DNA of 64,000 nucleotides from Ruminococcus sp. (GTDB taxonomy: Bacteria; Bacillota; Clostridia; Oscillospirales; Ruminococcaceae). How positions within the stretch are numbered: the first letter of the stretch is position 1; each line of letters begins with the position of its first letter. Shown here one piece after another: positions 1-8,041 of this stretch. The notes below the pieces were generated by a model. The model worked only from the letters and a program-made list of their open reading frames with translations, was not told where the DNA came from and ran no database searches. A program made the translations under genes and the position numbers. The stretch covers positions 1 to 64,000 of the forward strand of contig NZ_DXUU01000006.1 in assembly GCF_019417665.1 (NCBI RefSeq). Reading direction: 5' to 3'.

Positions 1-59
1 GGTTGTCTATCTCAGAACCGTCTTTTGACTATATCATTATTATACTAGGAGAGATTCAT

Positions 60-1094
60 ATGTATTGTCAGTATTGTCAGGCGCTGATCCAGGATGGTAG
101 TGTATTCTGTACAAACTGCGGAAAGCCTCTTCCGCCTCAGGCTGCTGGTACGCCGACGCCTCAGCAAAACAAGGTGCTTCGCTGTGCCAATGGGCATTTT
201 TTTGATGCGATGAAATATGAACAGTGTCCGCACTGCGGTGCATCTGCTAGTGCTGCATCCACAGCACCTCAGCCAGTAATGCCCACAGCGGCTCCTTCCG
301 GGAAAAAAGGAAAAAAAGAAAAGCAGAAGAAGCCGCTGTTTGGCTTCGGATTTCACAAGGACAAGCCAAATGTACCGCAGACACCATCCGGTATTCCTGG
401 AAGCGGAGCTGCACCAAATCCATATAATCAGGTGAATCATACCATTGCACTGATGGATTTTGAGGAAGAGGAACCTGCGCCGACACCGGTACAGCCGGCA
501 GCGTCGATGCCTATGAATGCAAAAAAAGCAGTGACACGCCATGGTACAGAGTCCACACCAGTACAGAATATATCTGCTCCAGCGGAACAGCCGAAACCTG
601 CAGCACCGCAGCCTGAGATCCCGGTAGAGCCGGCTTCTCAGGAACAGCCGGTTACGCCGATTTCTCAGGTGAAAACACCTGTGCGAGAAAAACAGGCAGA
701 TTCTTCAAAGACCATTGCCATTTACAGCGACCTTAGCGATGATGAACCGGTGGTAGGGTGGCTTGTCTGCATAAAGGGTGCTTATTTTGGTCAGAGTTTT
801 AATCTGATTGCTGGAAAGAATCTCATCGGCCGTTCTCCCATGATGGATATTTCCCTGGAGGATGAGGACAGTATTTCCCGGAATACCCATGCTATTTTGA
901 TCTATGAGCCGAAAAAACGAATCTTTATTTTGCAAGCAGGGGAAAGTAAGGGATTGACCTATCTCAACGATGATCTGATCCTGGAATACGAGACGCTGCA
1001 TGCCTACGATAAGATCCAGCTGGGCGAATGCGAATTGCTTTTTATTCCGTTCTGCAATGAAAACTTTACATGGGATTCGTTCAAAGAAGCGTGA
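60..1094 (+). CDS. Zinc-ribbon and FHA domain protein
   Basis: This is probably a cytoplasmic adaptor that binds phosphothreonine on a kinase or its substrate. Two zinc ribbons are visible, one with Cys3/Cys6/Cys17/Cys20 and one around residues 42-59 ending in CPHCG. A Lys-rich patch (about 80-95) and a long Pro/Ala/Gln-rich linker follow. The FHA domain lies at about residues 230-335, with the signature NLIGRS and then SRNTHA. No signal peptide or membrane segment is seen. The start is the ATG at 60, six bases after AGGAG; the frame opens further upstream only through a TTG without a ribosome site. The two kinases downstream carry the same type of zinc ribbon, so a shared pathway is inferred. 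FHA binding is family knowledge; the partner is unknown. Confidence 0.85.
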   Translation: MYCQYCQALIQDGSVFCTNCGKPLPPQAAGTPTPQQNKVLRCANGHFFDAMKYEQCPHCGASASAASTAPQPVMPTAAPSGKKGKKEKQKKPLFGFGFHKDKPNVPQTPSGIPGSGAAPNPYNQVNHTIALMDFEEEEPAPTPVQPAASMPMNAKKAVTRHGTESTPVQNISAPAEQPKPAAPQPEIPVEPASQEQPVTPISQVKTPVREKQADSSKTIAIYSDLSDDEPVVGWLVCIKGAYFGQSFNLIAGKNLIGRSPMMDISLEDEDSISRNTHAILIYEPKKRIFILQAGESKGLTYLNDDLILEYETLHAYDKIQLGECELLFIPFCNENFTWDSFKEA

Positions 1095-1117
1095 TCTTTC
1101 TATGAGGGGTATGAAAC

Positions 1118-3136
1118 ATGCAGAAGCGTTGTAACAATTGTTTTCATGAATATGAGGATGTCTATGAGATCTGTCCTCACTGCGGCTATGTCGAGGGCGG
1201 AAGTGCAAAGGAGTTATTTTATCTCCAGCCGGGTATGAAGCTTGCGGATCGGTATATTGTGGGGATGGGAATTGGTCATGGTGGATTTGGTATCACTTAT
1301 CTGGCGTGGGACACGAAGTTTGAGATCACTGTTGCCATCAAAGAGTATTATCCTAGCGGTATCGTCAATCGTGTACCGGGAACGTCGGATGTGATATTAT
1401 TTGCCGGAAAACGGAAGAAACAGTATGAATTTGGCTTTACCCGGTTTATTGAAGAGGCCCAGAATATGGCGCAGTTCAGTTCTCATCCCAATATTGTCAA
1501 TGTCTATGAATATTTCGAGGAAAACAATACTGCCTATATCGTCATGGAATATCTGGACGGTATCTGTCTGGATGACTACTTGAAGGCACACGATGGAAAA
1601 CTGTCTGTGGCAGAAACTGTGCATCTGGTGGAGATGATCTGCCATGCACTGAAAGATATTCACAAAAAGGGAATTATTCATCGTGACATTGCACCGGATA
1701 ATATTATGGTCTCTCCGGACGGCAATATCAAGCTGTTTGACTTTGGCGCAGCTCGGTTTTCTCTGGATGAGGATCGGAAAATGACAGTTGTTGTAAAACC
1801 GGGTTTTGCACCTGTGGAGCAGTATAATAAGGTCAATACCCAGGGTCCTTGGACAGATATTTATGCATTGGGTGCTATGATGTATATGATGCTGACTGGC
1901 ATAAAACCGGATGAGTCCACAAACCGTGCTATTGAGGATACCGTACAGCCTCCTCATGTATTGGATCCAAAGATCCCGGAATACCTGAGCAATGTAGTCA
2001 TGAAGGCTATGGCAATGAATCCGGTCCTGCGGTTTCAATCCATCGGAGACATGGAAAAAGCGCTGCTTCAGCAGAAAAAAGTGCATTCTCCGGAGGTGGA
2101 TCAGAAACGCCGGAAATGCCGCCGTTTTGTGACCATTGTTGGATGCGGTGTTGTGGTCTGTACTGCGGCGTCTGTTCTGGGTGTGCGCTTCTGGAACCAG
2201 TATCTTCCTGCTGCATCTGTCACTGTTTGTTATCAAAAAACTGGTGTCAGCACTTTGGATGCAGCGAAGCAGGATGCAATGGAATCTGTGGCGGAGCAAT
2301 TTCAGGAATTCTATCCCCAGATAGAAGTGGAAGTAATGGGTAAAAGTGCTGTAGAAATGCAGGAAATGCTGGAACACCGGGAGGAAAACGCTGCTGTTCC
2401 CATATTGTTTGAGAGTACAGATCTGTCTGAAGAATTCTGTGCGGACTGCGTGGATCTGACAGGAAAGCTGGATGCGGATACCCTTGTGGAATGTAATTTT
2501 TCAAAAGAGATCAGGGCATATACATCAGAGGAAAAGAAAATTCCTCTGGGTTTCCGTATGCCGGTACTCTATGTGAATCAGAGCCTGTGCGAAGATACAT
2601 TTCCGGAGGATGGCACTTCTCTGTTATCGGTCTCGGGACAGGAAATGTATTTGCAGAATAGCAGCGAAACATATTCCGTTCTGGATGCTGTTGTGCAGTC
2701 TGCGGACAGCGAAGTTTTTTACAGACTTTTCCCGGATGCAGTCCTGACAGAAACCATGGATGCATCTGCTTTTCTGGAACGCAGTACGACGTATTATTTT
2801 TCCGACAGTGCAGACTATCTCCCTATCATTTCTTCCATTCCGGGACAGTCAGTAGTTATTCCGGTGGATGCAGAAGCTGCAGCAGATGGAATTCCATGTC
2901 AGTTCGATTTTACCTGGAGTATTTCCGGGGGCAGCAATGCAGAGAAAAAGGCGGCAGGACAGATGCTCTCTTATATGCTTTCTGAAGAGGGACAAGAGAC
3001 ACTCATGGTGCAGAATCAGAGCAGTACAATGCCGCTGCATCAGACAGCATTGGAGCATTACTGTTCCGTTTATCAAGAAATTTTTTCGTCAGTGCCAGAG
3101 AAAATCACTAGCGGTATACTATACATAAAGGAGTGA
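1118..3136 (+). CDS. Membrane Ser/Thr protein kinase with zinc ribbon and solute-binding-like outer domain
   Basis: A Hanks-type kinase of 672 residues. It opens with a zinc ribbon (Cys5, Cys8, Cys19, Cys22, ending CPHCGY). The kinase domain spans about residues 46-310: a glycine loop GHGGFGITY, the ATP lysine in VAIKEYYP, the catalytic loop HRDIAPDN near 188-195 and DFGAAR near 208. The usual HRDLKPEN lysine is Ala here, a variant I believe is common in clostridial kinases of this kind. One membrane helix follows at about 336-355. The outer part (about 365-672) resembles a family 1 extracellular solute-binding protein and may be a ligand sensor. The gene starts 23 bases after the FHA gene and ends 4 bases before the next kinase, so the three form one operon. 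Confidence 0.85.
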   Translation: MQKRCNNCFHEYEDVYEICPHCGYVEGGSAKELFYLQPGMKLADRYIVGMGIGHGGFGITYLAWDTKFEITVAIKEYYPSGIVNRVPGTSDVILFAGKRKKQYEFGFTRFIEEAQNMAQFSSHPNIVNVYEYFEENNTAYIVMEYLDGICLDDYLKAHDGKLSVAETVHLVEMICHALKDIHKKGIIHRDIAPDNIMVSPDGNIKLFDFGAARFSLDEDRKMTVVVKPGFAPVEQYNKVNTQGPWTDIYALGAMMYMMLTGIKPDESTNRAIEDTVQPPHVLDPKIPEYLSNVVMKAMAMNPVLRFQSIGDMEKALLQQKKVHSPEVDQKRRKCRRFVTIVGCGVVVCTAASVLGVRFWNQYLPAASVTVCYQKTGVSTLDAAKQDAMESVAEQFQEFYPQIEVEVMGKSAVEMQEMLEHREENAAVPILFESTDLSEEFCADCVDLTGKLDADTLVECNFSKEIRAYTSEEKKIPLGFRMPVLYVNQSLCEDTFPEDGTSLLSVSGQEMYLQNSSETYSVLDAVVQSADSEVFYRLFPDAVLTETMDASAFLERSTTYYFSDSADYLPIISSIPGQSVVIPVDAEAAADGIPCQFDFTWSISGGSNAEKKAAGQMLSYMLSEEGQETLMVQNQSSTMPLHQTALEHYCSVYQEIFSSVPEKITSGILYIKE

Positions 3137-3140
3137 GAGG

Positions 3141-6100
3141 ATGAAGCAAGGCAAGGAAGAAAAGCAGTGTCTGGGGTGCTTTCGGTCTTATGGAAAAGAG
3201 TTTACCGTTTGTCCTCACTGCGGTTACGTGGAGAATACGCCGGTAGAAGAACCATTGCATATGGAGCCGGGGTCAATTCTGCGGGAACGCTATACCATCG
3301 GAAAAGTACTGGGGTTCGGCGGATTTGGTGTGACATACATCGGCTGGGATCCGATCTTGTCTGTCAAGGTAGCAATAAAGGAATATCTTCCCAGCGAATT
3401 TTCCACTCGTATGGTAGGACAAACTGCGGTCAGCGTCTATAATGGCAATAAGGCGGAGCAGTTTCAGCAGGGTATGGAGCGTTTTGTGGATGAGGCAAAG
3501 CGCTTGGCAAAATTCAGCCATGAAACAGGTATCGTCAAGGTCTATGACAGTTTTATGGAGAATAACACCGCCTATATCGTCATGGAATATCTGGAGGGAG
3601 AAACCCTTGCGGAAAAGATCAGGCGCAGCGGAACGCTTCCTGCACAGGAGGTGTTGTCGCTGCTGATGCCAGTCATGTATTCTCTGGAGGCGGTACATAA
3701 AAGTGGTATTGTACACCGGGACATTGCACCGGATAATATCATGGTCACGGAGGATGGCGAAGCAAAGCTTATTGACTTTGGTGCGGCACGATATGCTACA
3801 ACATCCCATAGCCGGAGTTTGACGGTCATTATCAAAGAAGGCTATTCTCCAGAGGAGCAGTATCGCAGCCGGGGAGAACAAGGGGCTTATACTGACGTTT
3901 ATGCTATTGCTGCTACCATTTATAAAGCAATTACGGGTATTACGCCGCCAGATGCATTAGAACGCCGGGTATATTGTGAAAACAAGAAGAAAGATCCTTT
4001 GAAAGATATCAATACTTTTGAAACAGATCTGACGGAGATCCAACAGATTGCACTGATGAATGCTCTGAATGTGCGGATCGAAGACCGGACACCAGATATG
4101 GAAACTTTTCTGGCGGAATTGACTGCGGAAACAAAGCCTTTTCGCCGTCTGGGAAAGATCAAGCGTGTGGACTTTTTGAAGTGGCCTCTCTGGGCGAAGA
4201 TCGGTCTGCCGACTGTTGCGGCAGGTGCAGTGGCACTGGGTGTTGTTGGCACCATGCTTCATGTACAGTATGAATCTGCTGATATCCCGACAGAAATGGT
4301 GCGTGTACCGGCTGTCATCAACTCTAAGCTGGACGATGGTGCGGATAAGCTCAGTTCCAGCGTACTTCTGGCAAGAGTGATCGGTGCACAGTCCTCCACT
4401 ATTGTGCCGGAGCAAATCGTCATGAGCCAGAATAAGGGCAGCGGCTCTTATGTGCTGCAAAATACTGTAGTGGGCATGGAGATCAGTACCGGTGTGGAAA
4501 ATAATCTGGTTCCCAATGTGACAGGCATGTATGAAGAAATGGCGATCAGTGAACTGGAACAGGCAGGTTATTCTGTCAATACAGAAGAGGTGTATAGTTC
4601 GGTTATTGCAGAGGGTGCTGTGATCTCTCAGGATATTGATCCAGGATCTGAATATGACCTGGGGGAAATCGTGACACTGACCGTCTCTCAAGGTACTAAC
4701 CCGGACGAAGAGACTGAAACACAGATGATAGAAATGCCTGATTTGTCGGACAAGACCTTTTCTGAGGCAGTGGAAGCCATGGAACAATGCGGAATGCAGA
4801 TCGCTGTGACTTCTCGGGAATACAGTGATACGGTGGCAGAGGATGCCATTCTGTATCAGAGTCTGCTGCCAAAACAGAAGCTTATGAATCAAAATACAGT
4901 TGAGGTAATGGTTTCTAAGGGCGGACAGACCATTCGGGTAGAAAATGTTTTCTGCCAGACTGAAGAAGACGCAACAGAGACTCTGCGGAATCAGGGCTTG
5001 ACGGTTTCAGAAGTGATTTATGAAAGCAGTGAACTGTATGAACAAGGACTTGTCATTGCGCAGAGTCCCGAACCGGGAGAGGAAAGCGAACTGAATGCAC
5101 CGGTATCATTGACGGTCAGCTCCGGCTGTGCAGCGTTTACCATGCCGGATGTGTTGGGGATGCCCCAGGAAAAAGCACGGGAGACTCTGCTGAAGCTGGG
5201 ACTTGTGGTGACAATTGGCTATGATATGGAGCAGGATAAGGAATCCGGAATCGTTTTGGCACAGGATCTGAAATCGGGTGAAGCGGCGATGCCGGGTGAT
5301 GTGGTCGTACTGACAGTCAATGCTGAGCCGGATGCGGAGATCGTGGAGATCCCGGATGTGACTGGTATGGAACAAAAGAAAGCATCACAGACTTTGGGAA
5401 AACAGGATCTCAGGGTTGCAGTCAGCGAAGCTTACAGTGATGAAGTGGAAAGCGGTGTTGTCATCTCACAGATGCCGCCTGCCGGCGTTTCTGTGGTATC
5501 TTCTGGCGTTGTTACACTGACTGTCAGCATGGGCAGTGCAACGGCAGCTGTGCCGGATGTGTTGAACCGTTCTCAGGCAGTGGCGGAATCTATGCTGGAA
5601 GATCAGGGTTTTAAAGTAAAAATAGAGACGGCATATAGCGATATTGTAACGCATGGCATGGTCATTTCTCAATCCCCCGAAGCAGCAGAAACCTTGCAGC
5701 AAGGGGAAACGGTAAAGCTTGTGATCAGCAAGGGCAAGGAACCCGTGACGATTCCCAATGTGGTCGGTAAAACAAAAGAGGAAGCAATCAAGGCGTTGAC
5801 GGAAAGCCATCTGACTTATACAGTACATACAGCTTACAGCGATACCGTGCCGAAGGATTGTGTGATATCGCAGATTCCTGAAGCCGGTCAGAAGAAATTG
5901 TCCGGCGATAAGATCGTATTGGTGGTCAGCATCGGAAAAGCGTCTGTCATGCCTACGGGGATCACGCTGAACGAAAGCACTCGTACCATGACAGCAGGAG
6001 ACTCCTTCCAGCTTATTTCTGTCATTCAGCCGGAGAATGCCAGCGACAAAGTGGTAAACTGGTCATCCAGCAATCCCACTGTGGCATCTGTCAGCGAAAA

Positions 6101-7637
6101 CGGTTTGGTAAAAGCTGTTGCAGAAGGAACGGCTGTCATTACCGCCAAAACAAACAGCGGCGGAAAGACAGCGGCATTTCAGGTGACTGTAAAAAAACCA
6201 GAGGTGGAATCCATTACGATTTCTGCCTATCCCTCAAAGCTGACATATTATACTGGGGAAACGTTGAATACAAGCGGTCTGAGACTTATGGTAGTATATA
6301 GTAATCGGCTGACTGAGATGATCTCCAGCGGTTTCCAGGCAAGCTGTGATCTGAGCAGAAGCGGTGAAAAGCAGGTTAGCGTGACTTATGAGGGACTGAG
6401 TACTTCTTATGGCATCACAGTACTGGGCACCGATATTTCCATCAGTGCATCCAGTCTGAGTCTGGCGGTAGGAGATACCTACCGTTTGTCTGCGGTGAAT
6501 TCTACGGGAGGCACAGTGACATGGTCCAGCTCTAACAGCAGCGTTGCCAGTGTTGCAGATGGAGCTGTCGTGGCACATGGCGCAGGTTCTGCTGTGATCA
6601 CTGCTTCTATGACATACCAGGGAACTACTTATAAGGCAGAGTGCAGTGTCAGCGTTCAGGAACACATTACCGGAAGTGTATCCCTCAGCGCTCCAGGGCG
6701 TGTACTGAATGTAGGTGAAACGGTGAAACTTTCCTGTACAGTTTCGCCGTCGGGAGAATCTGTCAGCTGGAAATCCAGCAATCCGGGATGCGTTTCTGTG
6801 GACGGCAATGGCAATATCAAAGCGCTTACAGGCGGCGATGCTGTCATTACTGTCTTCATGACTTATAAAGGGAGTTCTTACAGCGATTCTTGTACTGTGA
6901 CGGTACAAAAACCGTCGCTCAGTCTGAGTCAGCAGTCGTTGTCACTCTATGCCGGACAAACAGCAACATTGACTGCAAGCACAAATCTTTCCGGTGCAAA
7001 GGTACAATTTTCTTCTAATAATCCGGGAGTTGCCACATGCGGCAATGACGGTATCGTGAAAGCCAGTGCACAGGGAAATGCAGTCATTACTGCAACTGTG
7101 ACAGATGCCAATGGAACATCCTATCATAGTCAGTGCGAAGTGACGGTAACTGCACTGTCCATTGCTTCTCCGCCGAATTTAAGCTTATATCCTGGCGAAA
7201 GTGGAACCATTCCCCTGAGTGGCGTGCCAGGTGTAGCGGATGTAAAATGGAAATCTTCTGATTCAGGCATTGTACAGATCGACAATAACGGCAATTATGT
7301 CGCAAAAGCAGCAGGAGACAATGTGACATTGACGGCAACAGTCACGTTGGGCATGACATATTATGTCAACTGTACGGTGACGGTGAATCAGCCGTATATT
7401 ACGATCACTAGCTATCCTACCTCTATTCTTCATGCACAAGATCGTGGAACGCTGGGTATTGCATATGATGCTGCGGGGCAAGCTGATGTGGAGTGGCACA
7501 GCAGTAATCCGGCATGTGTCAGTGTGGGAAATAATGGCAGCTATACGGCTATTTCTCCTGGCAAAACGACCATTAGCGTAAGATTTGTGCTAAACGGTAT
7601 AACTTATGAGGATGCGGTCGAACTTCAGGTAGAATAA
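3141..7637 (+). CDS. Large membrane Ser/Thr kinase with PASTA and Ig-like repeats
   Basis: A 1498-residue kinase. A zinc ribbon (Cys10, Cys13, Cys24, Cys27) precedes the kinase domain, which shows GFGGFGVTY, VAIKEYLP, HRDIAPDN near 192 and DFGAAR near 212. A membrane helix lies at about 353-376. Outside the cell come seven PASTA repeats (about 455-930), each ending in a pattern like VxLTVSxG. Seven Ig-like domains follow (about 938-1498), mostly bacterial Ig-like group 2 with the WSSSNPxVASV signature; the second is closer to group 3. PASTA domains of PknB/PrkC bind muropeptides, while the Ig-like stalk would reach through or bind the wall or glycans. PrkC-type kinases normally have 3-5 PASTA repeats and no Ig-like tail, so this architecture is unusual. 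The start at 3141 follows GAGAGG. Confidence 0.88.
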   Translation: MKQGKEEKQCLGCFRSYGKEFTVCPHCGYVENTPVEEPLHMEPGSILRERYTIGKVLGFGGFGVTYIGWDPILSVKVAIKEYLPSEFSTRMVGQTAVSVYNGNKAEQFQQGMERFVDEAKRLAKFSHETGIVKVYDSFMENNTAYIVMEYLEGETLAEKIRRSGTLPAQEVLSLLMPVMYSLEAVHKSGIVHRDIAPDNIMVTEDGEAKLIDFGAARYATTSHSRSLTVIIKEGYSPEEQYRSRGEQGAYTDVYAIAATIYKAITGITPPDALERRVYCENKKKDPLKDINTFETDLTEIQQIALMNALNVRIEDRTPDMETFLAELTAETKPFRRLGKIKRVDFLKWPLWAKIGLPTVAAGAVALGVVGTMLHVQYESADIPTEMVRVPAVINSKLDDGADKLSSSVLLARVIGAQSSTIVPEQIVMSQNKGSGSYVLQNTVVGMEISTGVENNLVPNVTGMYEEMAISELEQAGYSVNTEEVYSSVIAEGAVISQDIDPGSEYDLGEIVTLTVSQGTNPDEETETQMIEMPDLSDKTFSEAVEAMEQCGMQIAVTSREYSDTVAEDAILYQSLLPKQKLMNQNTVEVMVSKGGQTIRVENVFCQTEEDATETLRNQGLTVSEVIYESSELYEQGLVIAQSPEPGEESELNAPVSLTVSSGCAAFTMPDVLGMPQEKARETLLKLGLVVTIGYDMEQDKESGIVLAQDLKSGEAAMPGDVVVLTVNAEPDAEIVEIPDVTGMEQKKASQTLGKQDLRVAVSEAYSDEVESGVVISQMPPAGVSVVSSGVVTLTVSMGSATAAVPDVLNRSQAVAESMLEDQGFKVKIETAYSDIVTHGMVISQSPEAAETLQQGETVKLVISKGKEPVTIPNVVGKTKEEAIKALTESHLTYTVHTAYSDTVPKDCVISQIPEAGQKKLSGDKIVLVVSIGKASVMPTGITLNESTRTMTAGDSFQLISVIQPENASDKVVNWSSSNPTVASVSENGLVKAVAEGTAVITAKTNSGGKTAAFQVTVKKPEVESITISAYPSKLTYYTGETLNTSGLRLMVVYSNRLTEMISSGFQASCDLSRSGEKQVSVTYEGLSTSYGITVLGTDISISASSLSLAVGDTYRLSAVNSTGGTVTWSSSNSSVASVADGAVVAHGAGSAVITASMTYQGTTYKAECSVSVQEHITGSVSLSAPGRVLNVGETVKLSCTVSPSGESVSWKSSNPGCVSVDGNGNIKALTGGDAVITVFMTYKGSSYSDSCTVTVQKPSLSLSQQSLSLYAGQTATLTASTNLSGAKVQFSSNNPGVATCGNDGIVKASAQGNAVITATVTDANGTSYHSQCEVTVTALSIASPPNLSLYPGESGTIPLSGVPGVADVKWKSSDSGIVQIDNNGNYVAKAAGDNVTLTATVTLGMTYYVNCTVTVNQPYITITSYPTSILHAQDRGTLGIAYDAAGQADVEWHSSNPACVSVGNNGSYTAISPGKTTISVRFVLNGITYEDAVELQVE

Positions 7638-7844
7638 GAACTTGTTCTTATCAAAACTATATTCGAAACTTCGAGCACATTTTTTGCAAAGGCAGGTTCT
7701 TATTTATATTCAGTTTCTGACAGAGAAACTTTCAAAAGTATTCCGGTACTGACGTTTTCAAAAAAATACAGCTCAAATTCTTATTATTAAAAAAATAAAA
7801 TCGAGAATAATCTTATTTCATTCGAAAAAAATCCAATTTCCCTA

Positions 7845-7873
7845 TTGACAAACTTGTCGGAATACGCTATAAT
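7845..7873 (+). promoter_or_regulatory. Sigma-A promoter of gltBD
   Basis: The sequence shows TTGACA (7845-7850), a 17-base spacer and TATAAT (7868-7873), a perfect match to consensus. Transcription would begin near 7880, giving a leader of about 160 bases that contains a terminator. Such a strong promoter followed by a terminator suggests that control acts on elongation rather than initiation. Confidence 0.9.
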
Positions 7874-7916
7874 AAAATTAATCAAAAGGCTCGTGATATG
7901 AGTCTGTTATAGAAAG

Positions 7917-7945
7917 AAGCAATGGCGCTTACAGAATGGAACTGT
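7917..7945 (+). promoter_or_regulatory. Tandem hairpins resembling an ANTAR antiterminator site
   Basis: Two adjacent hairpins can form: AAGC-AAUGGC-GCUU (7917-7930) and ACAG-AAUGGAA-CUGU (7931-7945). Both loops begin with A and have G at position 4. ANTAR RNA-binding regulators such as EutV and NasR are known to bind paired hairpins with hexanucleotide loops of this form. Both hairpins use bases from the 5' arm of the terminator at 7925-7980, so the structures exclude each other. The second loop has seven bases rather than six and the stems are only 4 bp, so the assignment is inferred. Confidence 0.55.
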
Positions 7946-7980
7946 TCAGTTTCTGTTCTGTAGGCGCTTTTTTGTTTTTT
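7925..7980 (+). terminator. Intrinsic terminator in the gltB leader
   Basis: The arms GCGCTTACAGAA (7925-7936) and TTCTGTAGGCGC (7956-7967) pair over 12 bp with one G-U pair. An inner stem GGAACT/AGTTTC closes the loop, and a T-rich tract (7968-7980) follows. It lies about 60 bases before the gltB start and downstream of the gltB promoter, so it probably acts as an attenuator. Confidence 0.85.
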
Positions 7981-8041
7981 GCGGCTGTGATATCCTGCCG
8001 AAGTGCAGGATACACGAAATCAAAGCAAGGGAGAAGTGACC

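Larger units (their letters stand above)
7638..8041 (+). other. Regulatory intergenic region before gltB
   Basis: This 404-base gap is AT-rich in its first 200 bases, where I see no gene and no convincing terminator for the kinase operon. The second half holds an exact promoter, two short hairpins, an intrinsic terminator and a further perfect 8-bp hairpin (7991-8012, loop of six bases) just before the gltB ribosome site. Confidence 0.7.

Noticed and set aside
1..59. Promoter for the FHA/kinase operon
   Set aside because: TTGACT and TATACT occur, but only about 10 bases lie between them, which is too short. The real promoter is probably left of the window.
4500..7630. Regularly spaced similar DNA segments suggestive of a repeat array
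   Set aside because: They are PASTA and Ig-like domain repeats in one reading frame with divergent DNA. Repeat length and spacing do not fit CRISPR.
7991..8012. Perfect 8-bp hairpin before gltB as a third ANTAR site
   Set aside because: Its loop CGAAGU does not have A at position 1 and G at position 4, so it does not fit the rule; its role is unclear.
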